The translations under genes and the position numbers were made by a program. From Acidicapsa dinghuensis (lineage in GTDB: Bacteria > Acidobacteriota > Terriglobia > Terriglobales > Acidobacteriaceae), in NCBI RefSeq assembly GCF_025685685.1, contig NZ_JAGSYH010000013.1, forward strand, positions 1 to 64,000: a stretch of 64,000 nt of DNA. Direction: 5' to 3'. Within the stretch, counting starts at the first letter, position 1. Every line of letters begins with the position of its first letter. Under the pieces are notes generated by a model. It was not told the origin of the DNA. It did not search any database and saw nothing but the letters and a program-made list of their open reading frames with translations. This document shows, one piece after another, positions 53,019 through 62,324 of the stretch.

Positions 53019-54478
53019 GCCTGCTCGGCAACAGAAGCAATCTGACGATCAATTGGAAGCCGAATCGAAAAACAACTGCCTGCGCCTTCGCTGAACACCG
53101 CAATGGTGCCGTCGTTCACCTCAACGGCCCACTTCGCAATCGCCAGCCCCAGTCCAGCGCCGCCGTGATCGCGCGAACGGCCCGAATCGATGCGATAGAA
53201 ACGGTCAAAAATGTGCGTTTGTTCTGTCTCGGGAATACCAGGGCCCTGATCTGTTACCGAAATCACAGCCCGCTCAGGAGATCCTTGTGATTCCGCCTCT
53301 AAAGCAATCGTAATTTCGCTTCCCTCCGGCGAATACTTGATCGCGTTGTCCACCACATTCAACACTGCCTGCCGCAGAATGCCCCGGTCTGCATGCACAA
53401 CGATATCCTCATTCCCGGCTATGCGGATCGTTTGATGCTTATCTTCGGCAAGAATCCCTACCAGCGCCTCAACCTCATGCACAAGATCGAGAAGCGGAAA
53501 AGAAATCGTCTTTAATTGAATCTGCCCGCTATCGGCGCGTGAAATCGCCAGCAGGCTATCCACCAGCTGCGTCAGCCTGCGCACCTCCTCCAGCATGCTT
53601 GCGATCACTTCGCGATACTCTTCCGGCGAGTGCTGCGTCTGAAGGCTGACTTCTCCAATGCTGCGTAGCGACGCCAGCGGTGTGCGCAGCTCATGCGAAG
53701 CATCGGAAGTAAATCTCTTCAATTGCCGGAACGAGTCTTCCAGCCGCTGCAGTAGTTCGTTAAACACCCTCGCCGCGTGACCCAGGTCGTCCTTTGGATT
53801 GTGCACAGGTAGCCGCTCACTGAGCCGCTCAGCCGTAATCCACTCTGCGCGCCTCACCATTCTGCTTAGCGGCGACAACGCTCTGCCCGTGACGGTAAAC
53901 ACTACCCACATCGCGAGAATCACTGCCAAGGGAGCCAGCAGCGCAAGCACCTCAACGAACTGGGTAATGCTCGAGATTATCGGAGCCTCGTCATACGCCA
54001 GCCGCAGGATCAAGGGTTGTCCATGGAACCGGTGGTAATGGCTCACCACGAGCACTCGCCGCCCATCCTCCAGCCGGACAATCCGCTCGTTGTATGTGCC
54101 CCTGCCTTCGTTCGGCAGCGGTGGCCCTCCCAGGTCTTCATCGTGCAGCTTCTTGTTGCGGTAAAGCACCCTGCCATCGACAGTCAGCACTTCCAGCAGG
54201 CGTTCCAGCCGCAATCGCATCTGTGGATTGTTAAAGTAATCCTCGTTCAGGGTCACTAGCCCATCAGGCGCCGGTACGAGCAGGCCTTCCGCGGTTTCCA
54301 GCTCTTGAGTCGCGCTGTGATACACCTGCTTGACAAGCTGCTGGTAATGCACAAAGGTAGCAACGCCGATAAAAACTACGAGAAGCGCGGCAAAAGCGCC
54401 GCCATACCACAGCGTCAGCCGCATTCGCAGGCTTACCGAGCTGCGTCTAAAGCGAATTTCTCTTCCCGCAAAGCGCAT
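53000..54478 (-). CDS. Heavy-metal-type sensor histidine kinase (CusS-like)
   Basis: 492 aa. Membrane helix 1 (about 22-44), a periplasmic sensor region (45-175), helix 2 (about 180-203) and HAMP (about 200-255) precede HisKA (FTSDASHELRTPLASLRSIG, phospho-His in HELRTP) and HATPase (NVVDNAIKYSPEG, VTDQGPGIPETE, GGAGLGLAIAKW). The layout matches the metal-sensor kinase group (TIGR01386-like). It lies 48 nt after its response regulator gene and divergent from an RND efflux operon that it probably controls. The ligand cannot be read from the sequence. Confidence 0.93.
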   Translation of the reverse strand: MRFAGREIRFRRSSVSLRMRLTLWYGGAFAALLVVFIGVATFVHYQQLVKQVYHSATQELETAEGLLVPAPDGLVTLNEDYFNNPQMRLRLERLLEVLTVDGRVLYRNKKLHDEDLGGPPLPNEGRGTYNERIVRLEDGRRVLVVSHYHRFHGQPLILRLAYDEAPIISSITQFVEVLALLAPLAVILAMWVVFTVTGRALSPLSRMVRRAEWITAERLSERLPVHNPKDDLGHAARVFNELLQRLEDSFRQLKRFTSDASHELRTPLASLRSIGEVSLQTQHSPEEYREVIASMLEEVRRLTQLVDSLLAISRADSGQIQLKTISFPLLDLVHEVEALVGILAEDKHQTIRIAGNEDIVVHADRGILRQAVLNVVDNAIKYSPEGSEITIALEAESQGSPERAVISVTDQGPGIPETEQTHIFDRFYRIDSGRSRDHGGAGLGLAIAKWAVEVNDGTIAVFSEGAGSCFSIRLPIDRQIASVAEQAQLAAS

Positions 54479-54526
54479 CTTTCTCTCTCGCAGAGAAAAG
54501 CCTTCCGTTGCTCTCAGAGAAAGGCA

Positions 54527-55204
54527 TCACTCTTCCCGCAAAACGAATCCTACTCCCCGGACCGTGTGCAACAGCTTCTTCTCGAATGGATCGTCGATCT
54601 TTCGCCGTAGCCGGGCTATCTGCACATCAATCACGTTATCCAGCGACGTGTAGCGCAGCATTTCCTTCCACACATCGCGGGTCAACATTTCGCGCGACAC
54701 CACACGTCCGCGATTGACCATCAAATATTCCAACAGGTCAAACTCCCGGCTCGTCAATTCCAGAGGCGAACCACTGCGCGCTGCCGTGCGCCCTGCAAGA
54801 TTCATGTGCAGATCGCCAAGATCCAGCGATGTCTGCGGCGTTGAACTGGTCCGGCGCAGCAGCGCCCGCACACGCGCCACGAGTTCAGGAAACGCAAACG
54901 GCTTGACCAGATAATCATCCGCTCCGGCATCCAGCCCCAGCACACGGTCTTCCACCGAGTCCAGCGCTGTCAACAACAGCACCGGCATCTTAAAGCCGTC
55001 CCGCCGAAACTCGCGCAGTACGCTTATTCCGTTTCGCTTGGTCAGCATTACATCCAGCAGCACAAGGTCAGGGGTATTGCGCTCAAGCCACTTGAGAGCA
55101 TCCTCACCGGAAAGCTCTACATGGGCCGCGTACCCTTCCTCCTGCAGGCCTTGCTGCAACGCATTAGCCAGCTTGCTTTCATCTTCGACGATCAGTATCA
55201 GCAT
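54527..55204 (-). CDS. OmpR-family response regulator (CusR-like)
   Basis: 225 aa. Receiver domain with VEDE (D8/E9 pocket), D51 in LLDVML, T80 and K102 in YLVKPFAF. The C-terminal winged helix is intact (LELTSREFDLLEYLMVNRGR, VSREMLTRDVWKEM, LDNVIDVQIARLRRKID, VRGVGFVLREE). It should activate the divergent RND operon when phosphorylated by the downstream sensor kinase. The start follows GAGGCGGACG. Confidence 0.95.
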   Translation of the reverse strand: MLILIVEDESKLANALQQGLQEEGYAAHVELSGEDALKWLERNTPDLVLLDVMLTKRNGISVLREFRRDGFKMPVLLLTALDSVEDRVLGLDAGADDYLVKPFAFPELVARVRALLRRTSSTPQTSLDLGDLHMNLAGRTAARSGSPLELTSREFDLLEYLMVNRGRVVSREMLTRDVWKEMLRYTSLDNVIDVQIARLRRKIDDPFEKKLLHTVRGVGFVLREE

Positions 55205-55294
55205 CGTCCGCCTCAGCGTTTATCCTCTTTCCATATTTGAATTTACCCTAGCTTCGACCATCGCACTCCCGTAGTTCTTATTTGTAACTAAAAC

Positions 55295-55311
55295 GTCAGG
55301 CTCTTGTCAGG
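55295..55311. promoter_or_regulatory. Direct-repeat candidate site for the response regulator
   Basis: GTCAGG at 55295-55300 and again at 55306-55311, an 11-bp repeat spacing as used by OmpR-type dimers. It lies between the divergent regulator and RND genes. Confidence 0.4.
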
Positions 55312-55459
55312 ATCGATGATGTTCTCCTAAAACTGGCATCTCTGGGCTCGACGGCTTAAAGTTGAGTATCTGAATGAGACTGCGCAAACGCAGTCCCCGG
55401 AATAGCCCCTTTCGCGCTGGCACTCCAATGCCTGGCTGACGTAGGAGACAAAAACCCAG

Positions 55460-58400
55460 ATGTGGATCGTCAGAATTGCTCTGGACCGGCCATACACCTT
55501 CATTGTGTTGGCCTTACTTATTCTTATCCTGAGCCCTGTAATCATCATGCGAACGCCGGTCGACATGTTTCCGGCCATCGACATTCCGGTTATCTCCTTG
55601 GGCTGGCAATACACCGGACTTAATCCGGAAGAACTCGAAGGCCGCCTTACCACCCCATTTGAGAAGTCTCTCAGCAACTTTATCGACAACGTAGAGCACA
55701 TTGAATCCACCACGTACAACGGATTCGTTGTCGTACGCGTCTATCTCCAGCCCGGCGCTAATATCGCTGCCGCGACAGCCGAAGCTTCCGCGGCTTCCGA
55801 ATATCTGCTCAAGCAGCTTCCTCCCGGCATCCTCCCTCCGGAAATCATCACGTACAGCGCATCAAGCGTGCCCATCCTGCAGCTCGGCATCTCCGGCAGA
55901 GGCTTGAGCGAACAAAGCCTGAACGACTACGCGCAGAATTTCATTCATCCGCAGATCATCACTGTTCCCGGATCTGTCGTCCCGTCCGCCTATGGCGGAA
56001 AAGAACGCCAGATCACCATCAATCTCGACCAGGCCGCCATGCAGTCGCGAAAGATTGCACCCGGCGACTTGCTCAACGCTCTCGCGACCCAGAACGTCGT
56101 CACTCCTTCCGGAACCATCAAGATCGGTTCGAAAGAATACGACGTGCGGGCCAACAGCGCGCCGCGTACCATTCAGGAGCTTAACGATCTTCCCATCAAG
56201 CAGCAGAATGGTGTGACCACATACCTGCGCGACATCGCGGAAGTAAGCGATGGCTTCCAGGTGCAAACCAACATTGTGCGTCACAACGGCCAACGCGGCG
56301 TCATGATGTCTATTCTTAAAAATGGACAGGCATCCACCATCAGCGTTGTCAAAGGTGTACGTGCGATATTGCCACGCATTGCCCAGCTTTTGCCTCCTCA
56401 GCTTCAAATGACTCCCATCGGAGACCAATCAGTCTTCGTCAGCGGAGCCGTGAATGGTGTCGTTCGCGAAGCGATTCTGGCTGCCGCGCTTACCGGCCTG
56501 ATGATTCTGCTCTTCCTTGGCAGCTGGCGCAGCACCCTCATCATCGCCGTCTCTATTCCGCTATCTATCCTCACCTCGGTTATCGTCCTCAGCTTCCTGG
56601 GTGAAACCATCAACACGATGACCCTCGGCGGCCTCGCTCTCGCCGTCGGTATCCTCGTGGACGACGCCACGGTCACCATCGAAAACATCGAGCGCTTCCT
56701 TGAAGAAGGTCATCCTCTCCGCGAAGCAATCCTTGAAGGCGCTGCACAGATCGCCGTACCTGCATTCGTCTCCACACTCTGTATCTGCATTGTGTTCCTG
56801 CCCATGTTCTTCCTCGATGGTGTGGCGCGATACCTCTTCGTTCCACTGGCCGAAGCGGTCATCTTTGCCATGTTGGCGTCTTACTTTCTTTCGCGAACGC
56901 TTGTGCCCACGCTTGCTGTCTACCTGCTCAGCGTCAAGGAACACCATAAGCGCAGCACAAGTATCTTCGCGCGCTTCCAGCGGGGCTTCGAACGCGGATT
57001 TCTCGCCCTTCGCAACTCCTATGAAGGGCTGCTGACAAGACTCGTCCACGCCCGTGTCCTCTTCATTCCCTGCTTCCTTGCCGTCTGCCTCCTAACCTTC
57101 TTACTTCTCCCATGGCTGGGACAGGACTTCTTCCCTGCCGTTGACAGCGGTCAGTTCACGCTGCACATGCGCGCTCCTACAGGAACACGTATCGAAGAAA
57201 CGGCGCGCCTTTGCGATGAAGTCGAAAACTTCATCCGTCAGACTGTGCCGCCTTCCGAGATGCGTGGCATCCTCGACAATATCGGCATGCCTTACAGCGC
57301 AATGAATACGCAGCTCATGAACTCCGGCACCGTTGGAGCAGCGGACGCAGATATCATGGTCAGCCTGCAGGAGGATCATCACCCAACCGCCGATTACGTG
57401 CGCAAGCTGCGGCTCGAGCTTCCACGGCGTTTTCCGCAGGCCACCTTTTACTTCCTGCCGGCCGATATCACCGCACAGATCCTCAACTTCGGTCTGCCGG
57501 CTCCTATCGACATTCGCTTTGAAGGCAATGACGTCAAGACCAGCGAACAGCTCGCGAATCAGATACTGCCTCAGCTTCAGCGCGTGCCCGGCCTCGCGGA
57601 TATCCGCATACAGCAGCCCTTTGATTACCCAACACTCGATATCGATGTCGAACGCACCAAGGCGGCGCAGGGTGGCTATACAGAGCGCGATGTTACAACC
57701 AGCGTCCTCAACACCCTCAGCGGCAGCTTCCAGCTTTCCCCTATGTTCTTCCTCAACTGGCACAATCATGTGAACTACAACATGGTTGCCCAGACACCGC
57801 AATACAAGATGGACTCGCTCTCGGATCTCCAGAATATTCCCATCAATCGCGCCTCAGAAACCAGTCCTGCCAATCCGCAGGGTGATGAAGGAAGCGAAGC
57901 ATCGCGGCCATCCGAGATGCTCGGCGACGTAGCCCAGATTCATCGCAATGAAGAGATGGCCGTCGTCTCTCACTACAACACCCGTCGCGTCGTCGACATC
58001 TACGCCTCCGTGCAGGATCGCGGACTCGGCGCAGCCGCAAACGATGTTCAGAAGATCGTCGACTCGATCCGCAAGCATTTGCCGCGTGGCACCTTTGTCG
58101 ACCTTCGTGGCCAGGTGGAAACCATGCGCCACTCCTACACCGAACTCGTCGGAGGCCTGGTCTTTTCCATCGTTCTCATCTACATGCTGATCGTTGTCAA
58201 CTTTCAGTCATGGCTCGATCCGTTCGTTATCATCACTGCTCTGCCCGCGGCATTGGCGGGCATCGTTGTCTTTCTCTTCTTCACCCATACCCGCTTGAGC
58301 GTTCCGGCCCTGATGGGAGCCATTATGTGTATGGGTGTAGCCACGGCAAACAGCATTCTGGTTGTCTCGTTTGCCAAAACCAAGTTGCAGGAGCATGGTG

Positions 58401-58675
58401 ATGCTGTTCGCGCCGCCATCGAAGCAGGCGCAACACGCTTCCGTCCCGTCATCATGACGGCTCTCGCCATGATCATCGGCATGGTGCCCATGTCTCTCGG
58501 TCTTGGTGACGGCGGCGAACAGAATGCTCCATTGGGCCGCGCTGTTATCGGTGGTCTGATCTGCGCAACCATAGCAACCCTTAACTTTGTTCCGGCGGTC
58601 TTTGCCTTGGTTCATCACGGCAAATCACACCGTGCCGCGCAGCCGTCGGTAGAAACTGACACACAATTTGCCTGA
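55460..58675 (+). CDS. RND efflux pump, inner-membrane permease
   Basis: 1071 aa, the usual RND length, with 12 membrane helices and two large periplasmic loops. The N-terminus MWIVRIALDRPYTFIVLALL and the first loop with PVDMFPAIDIPVISLGWQY are typical. The proton-relay aspartates are in TM4 (GILVDDATVTIENIERFLEE). The second half repeats the fold (VVNFQSWLDPFVIITALPAA, MCMGVATANSILVVSFAKT, GDGGEQNAPLGRAVIGGL). It exports a substrate with proton entry, through the adaptor and outer-membrane factor encoded next. The metal-type two-component system suggests metal or drug export; the substrate is unknown. Confidence 0.95.
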   Translation: MWIVRIALDRPYTFIVLALLILILSPVIIMRTPVDMFPAIDIPVISLGWQYTGLNPEELEGRLTTPFEKSLSNFIDNVEHIESTTYNGFVVVRVYLQPGANIAAATAEASAASEYLLKQLPPGILPPEIITYSASSVPILQLGISGRGLSEQSLNDYAQNFIHPQIITVPGSVVPSAYGGKERQITINLDQAAMQSRKIAPGDLLNALATQNVVTPSGTIKIGSKEYDVRANSAPRTIQELNDLPIKQQNGVTTYLRDIAEVSDGFQVQTNIVRHNGQRGVMMSILKNGQASTISVVKGVRAILPRIAQLLPPQLQMTPIGDQSVFVSGAVNGVVREAILAAALTGLMILLFLGSWRSTLIIAVSIPLSILTSVIVLSFLGETINTMTLGGLALAVGILVDDATVTIENIERFLEEGHPLREAILEGAAQIAVPAFVSTLCICIVFLPMFFLDGVARYLFVPLAEAVIFAMLASYFLSRTLVPTLAVYLLSVKEHHKRSTSIFARFQRGFERGFLALRNSYEGLLTRLVHARVLFIPCFLAVCLLTFLLLPWLGQDFFPAVDSGQFTLHMRAPTGTRIEETARLCDEVENFIRQTVPPSEMRGILDNIGMPYSAMNTQLMNSGTVGAADADIMVSLQEDHHPTADYVRKLRLELPRRFPQATFYFLPADITAQILNFGLPAPIDIRFEGNDVKTSEQLANQILPQLQRVPGLADIRIQQPFDYPTLDIDVERTKAAQGGYTERDVTTSVLNTLSGSFQLSPMFFLNWHNHVNYNMVAQTPQYKMDSLSDLQNIPINRASETSPANPQGDEGSEASRPSEMLGDVAQIHRNEEMAVVSHYNTRRVVDIYASVQDRGLGAAANDVQKIVDSIRKHLPRGTFVDLRGQVETMRHSYTELVGGLVFSIVLIYMLIVVNFQSWLDPFVIITALPAALAGIVVFLFFTHTRLSVPALMGAIMCMGVATANSILVVSFAKTKLQEHGDAVRAAIEAGATRFRPVIMTALAMIIGMVPMSLGLGDGGEQNAPLGRAVIGGLICATIATLNFVPAVFALVHHGKSHRAAQPSVETDTQFA

Positions 58676-58695
58676 GGCGGGAAGCTAACTTAGGA

Positions 58696-59946
58696 ATGCG
58701 AGAAACAATGGAACAGGAAAACATACCAGTAGAAAGCCAACCGGCAAACGCTCCACATGAGGCCCCGGCGCCGCCCGCACCGACAGGTTCACCCCGTCCA
58801 TCCGGTTCGCGCGCACTGGCCATTTGGATCATCTGCATCGTCGTTATTCTGCTGGCCCTCGGCATCACCGTAGGCATCCGCTCCCGCATCGCCGCTGACA
58901 ACAAACTGGAAAAAACAGCAGATGCAACTTCCATCCCTTCCGTCCGTGTAACCTACCCCAAATCCGGAGACAAGGTGCAGACCATCGACCTGCCCGGCAA
59001 CGTTCAGCCTTATCTGGACACGCCAATCTACGCCCGTACCAGCGGCTATATCAAGCAGTGGTATGTCGATATCGGAGCCCGCGTACACGCTGGCCAGCTC
59101 ATGGCCGAGATCGAGACTCCTGAACTCGACCAGCAGTTGCAACAGGCTCAAGCTGATCTCAAGACCGCGCAGGCGAATCTCAACATCGCCGAAATCACCA
59201 GCAAACGCTGGCAAAATCTTCTTGCCAAGAATGCTGTCTCGAAGCAGGAAACCGATCAGGCCATCAGCGATATGGCCGCGCGCCAGTCCGCCGTCTCTGC
59301 CAGCGAAGCGAACGTTCGTCGTCTGCAACAGATGCAGGACTTTGAAAAAGTTGTCGCTCCTTTTGACGGCGTCGTCACCGCGCGCAACATCGATGTAGGC
59401 TCGCTCATCGAAGCAGGCGCCAACACCACGACCAAGGAGCTCTTTCATCTCGGCTCCATCCACACCCTGCGCGTCTATGTTGCCGTACCGGAAGCCTACG
59501 TAAGCACGGTGTCAGACGGAGCAAACGTAGCTCTGACAGAAACCGACCGCCCCGGCGAAGCATTCAAAGGCAGGGTCGTCCGCAACAGCAGCGCTATCGA
59601 TCCCATCTCCCGCACACTCAATGTTGAAGTAGACGTAAATAATGCCAACGGCCATCTGCTCCCAGGCGCCTATGTTTTTGTGCACCTCGATCTGCCGGGA
59701 AGTCCGCACTCTGTAACACTTCCTTCGAATGCAATCCTCTTCCGCGCCGAGGGTCTGCGCGCCGCTGTCGTTCGCCAGAACCATGTAGTGCTTGTGCCCA
59801 TCACTATCGGCCGCGATTACGGGAGCTCTGTCGAAGTCACCTCGGGCCTCACGCCGCAGGATGCCGTCGTTCTCGATCCTCCTGACTCCATTGCCCAAGG
59901 TGAGGAAGTTCAGATTATGGAGCCCGGAAAGCAGGGTGGCGAATGA
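58696..59946 (+). CDS. RND efflux adaptor (membrane fusion protein)
   Basis: 416 aa. A Pro-rich cytoplasmic start is followed by a membrane anchor (about 36-57: ALAIWIICIVVILLALGITV). Then come the lipoyl/barrel-sandwich half (VQTIDLPGNVQPYLDTPIYA), an alpha-hairpin (QQLQQAQADLKTAQANLN) and the returning half (FEKVVAPFDGVVTARNIDVG). Beta-barrel and membrane-proximal domains follow to the end. It joins the pump to the outer-membrane channel. An ATG 12 nt later (58708) could also be the start. Its stop overlaps the next gene by 4 nt (ATGA). Confidence 0.94.
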   Translation: MRETMEQENIPVESQPANAPHEAPAPPAPTGSPRPSGSRALAIWIICIVVILLALGITVGIRSRIAADNKLEKTADATSIPSVRVTYPKSGDKVQTIDLPGNVQPYLDTPIYARTSGYIKQWYVDIGARVHAGQLMAEIETPELDQQLQQAQADLKTAQANLNIAEITSKRWQNLLAKNAVSKQETDQAISDMAARQSAVSASEANVRRLQQMQDFEKVVAPFDGVVTARNIDVGSLIEAGANTTTKELFHLGSIHTLRVYVAVPEAYVSTVSDGANVALTETDRPGEAFKGRVVRNSSAIDPISRTLNVEVDVNNANGHLLPGAYVFVHLDLPGSPHSVTLPSNAILFRAEGLRAAVVRQNHVVLVPITIGRDYGSSVEVTSGLTPQDAVVLDPPDSIAQGEEVQIMEPGKQGGE

Positions 59947-61418
59947 GACCGCAACGACTCATTCCGCTCACGCTTCTCTCTCTGGCAGCAATCTTCACCG
60001 GATGCAAGGTTGGTCCCAACTACGTCCGTCCGCAGGCCGCAGCACCGCCTGCCTATCAGGAAGCTCCACCCTCAGCCGATTCGTCCAGCCCGGATGCGGG
60101 CCAATGGAAAACAGCAACCCCTTCCGATGCAGACCTCAAAGGAGACTGGTGGCAGCTTTTCTCCGATCCTGTGCTAGGTCATCTTGAAGAGCAGGTGGCC
60201 ACAGCCAACCAGACGCTAAAGGCAGCGGAGGCCAACTTCCGCGCCGCGCGCTCTGCCATTGGCGTCAGCAAATCCTATCTTGCGCCTACCATTTCCGTTG
60301 CGCCCTCGATCGGTGCCGTTCGTGAATCTGCCAATCAACCCTATGTCAGTCAGAACAACATCAATGGAGGCGAGGGCAGCTTCGAACTTCCGGTCGACCT
60401 TAGCTACGAAGTCGATCTCTGGGGACGTATCCGTCGCGGCATAACCGCAGCTCGCGAACAGGCACAGGCTGCCTCAGCCGATCTCGCCACAGCCCGTCTC
60501 AGTCTTCAGGCCGAGCTGGCCCTCGATTACTTCAACCTCCGCGCCACCGATGCGCAGATTCAACTCCTCAACGACACTGTAAAAGCCTATTCCGAGGCGC
60601 TCAAACTCACCAAAGACCGCTATGACGAAGGCGTTGCGCCGCTCTCCGATGTCTCCCAGGCGCAGACCCAGCTCGACGCCGCGCAGGTCACTCTGACCGA
60701 TCTCGCCAACGACCGTGCCGCGGCACAGCACGCCATTGCCGTACTGATCGGCCAGCCACCCGCTGACTTCCATCTCGATCCTCTGCCGCACGGCAACGAC
60801 TCTTCGATCCTGCCTGCAATTCCAGTCGGTATTCCCTCGCAGCTTCTCGAACGCCGCCCTGACATCGCATCCATGGAGCGCCACATGGCCTCAGCGAATG
60901 AACAGATTGGCATCGCGCAGGCTGCCTACTATCCCACGCTGAGCCTCTCTGCCACCGCTGGATTCCTCGGCACTTCCGCTCTCAACTGGTTCACCTGGCC
61001 TAGCCGCTTGTGGGCCGTCGGCCCCACGCTCACGCAGACGCTCTTCGACGCAGGCCGCCGCAAATCCAACGTAGCCATCGTTCGTGCCCAATATGACGAA
61101 ACCGTGGCCAACTACCGGCAGACCGTTCTCACCAGCTTCCAGCAGGTAGAAGACAACCTGGCGGCTCTCCGCGTCCTTCAGCAGGAAGCTGCGCAGCAAC
61201 ATGCTGCTACCAAGTCAGCCGAGCAGACCCTCGACCTTTTCACCACGCGTTATGAAGGCGGCGTCGACACCTACCTGCAGGTCATCACATCGCAAACTGT
61301 TGCCCTGCAGAACGAGCGCAATGACATCGCCATCCAGCTCCGCCGACAGCAGGCCAGCGTTCTGCTCATTAAAGCCCTCGGCGGCGGCTGGACCACGCAA
61401 CAACTCCCGCCAGTTTAA
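59943..61418 (+). CDS. Outer-membrane efflux lipoprotein (NodT/OprM-type)
   Basis: 491 aa. The signal peptide ends in a lipobox (LAAIFTGC, C21), so it is a lipoprotein. The family start KVGPNYVRP and GDWWQLFSDPVLGHLEEQV, two long coiled-coil halves (EAQVATANQ-like and DRYDEGVAPLSDVSQAQTQL) and the loop LLERRPDIASMERHMASANE are present. It forms the trimeric channel of the RND pump. It overlaps the adaptor gene by 4 nt, so the three genes are one operon. A terminator-like hairpin follows. Confidence 0.95.
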   Translation: MRPQRLIPLTLLSLAAIFTGCKVGPNYVRPQAAAPPAYQEAPPSADSSSPDAGQWKTATPSDADLKGDWWQLFSDPVLGHLEEQVATANQTLKAAEANFRAARSAIGVSKSYLAPTISVAPSIGAVRESANQPYVSQNNINGGEGSFELPVDLSYEVDLWGRIRRGITAAREQAQAASADLATARLSLQAELALDYFNLRATDAQIQLLNDTVKAYSEALKLTKDRYDEGVAPLSDVSQAQTQLDAAQVTLTDLANDRAAAQHAIAVLIGQPPADFHLDPLPHGNDSSILPAIPVGIPSQLLERRPDIASMERHMASANEQIGIAQAAYYPTLSLSATAGFLGTSALNWFTWPSRLWAVGPTLTQTLFDAGRRKSNVAIVRAQYDETVANYRQTVLTSFQQVEDNLAALRVLQQEAAQQHAATKSAEQTLDLFTTRYEGGVDTYLQVITSQTVALQNERNDIAIQLRRQQASVLLIKALGGGWTTQQLPPV

Positions 61419-61428
61419 TATCTCCGAA

Positions 61429-61460
61429 GGGAAGACTGCAGTCCATCGCAGCCTTCCTTT
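61429..61460 (+). terminator. Probable terminator of the RND operon
   Basis: GGAAGACTGC pairs with GCAGCCTTCC (one mismatch) around an 8-nt loop and is followed by TTTC. It lies between convergent genes and touches the stop of the minus-strand gene. Confidence 0.55.
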
Positions 61461-62257
61461 CAGAAGTGCCGCAATGGTTCGACAGGCGCCGCCACCGTCT
61501 CGGTCGATGACGCCACCGGCCGCTCTGCTGTCCTCTCCACATGGCTTTCCAGTGACCGGCTCACCAGACCACGCGAACCAAGCCCAACCGCAAGAGCCAG
61601 TGTGAGCACAATGCCTCCGAACAAAATGCTGAATGCCAGCTCCACAATCCTGCCGCCGATCTGCAAGTGATCCAGCGCCATCGCTGCCGCCAGCACCAGC
61701 ACCAGCCACTTCACTCCCAGTGAGAGAAAACGCGCATATTGCAACTGCGCGTTCACCGCTCCAATCAGCACAGAACGCGCCAGGAACCTCGCCACAAGAT
61801 TGCCGAAAAACAGCAGCAGAATCGCACCAATCGCTTGAGTCAGATACGGCAGCAGTGACATTGGCAGCACCGCCGCCGTCGCGTAGGACGCATCAAATGC
61901 CGACACCCCTATAATCAGCCCCAACAGCACACACGCCCAGAACGACGCACGCGCAACCAGCTCTGTCGGCGAACTCGATGGCGTCCAATCCGCGCCGCGC
62001 TCGTGAAACAGTCTGTCGTCAAACTTTGTCACCTTCAACAACCGGCGAAGCAACGCCGAAATGGCCATGCCAATCGCGGTAAACAAGCCAAGCGCAACAA
62101 AAAATGCGAGAATCCCAGGCAGTACCGCGATAAACAGCGTCAACACACGATATAGCGATTGGAACAGTGCATCCGACATGTGCTGCCACACTGGCGGGTT
62201 TCCGCTCGTCGCAGCCTGCGTATCCGTCTGCAAAATCATGGCGTATACGTTCGTCAT
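61460..62257 (-). CDS. MscS-related membrane protein (conserved TM-helix type)
   Basis: 265 aa from an ATG preceded by AAAGGAG. It has four or five membrane helices: LFIAVLPGILAFFVALGLFT, FWACVLLGLIIGVSAF, LPYLTQAIGAILLLFFGNLV, LGVKWLVLVLAAAMAL and LAFSILFGGIVLTLALAVGL. The last with GSRGLVSRSLESH resembles the start of an MscS pore. No MscS beta domain follows, so it is a short form with only the conserved TM-helix domain. In the group with trehalose synthase it likely takes part in the osmotic response. Confidence 0.75.
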   Translation of the reverse strand: MTNVYAMILQTDTQAATSGNPPVWQHMSDALFQSLYRVLTLFIAVLPGILAFFVALGLFTAIGMAISALLRRLLKVTKFDDRLFHERGADWTPSSSPTELVARASFWACVLLGLIIGVSAFDASYATAAVLPMSLLPYLTQAIGAILLLFFGNLVARFLARSVLIGAVNAQLQYARFLSLGVKWLVLVLAAAMALDHLQIGGRIVELAFSILFGGIVLTLALAVGLGSRGLVSRSLESHVERTAERPVASSTETVAAPVEPLRHF

Positions 62258-62324
62258 TCGGCTTACTCCTTTCCCCACCAACAGCGCTTCGTTATGAGCA
62301 GGCATATCTGCTTGCGCTTCGTCA

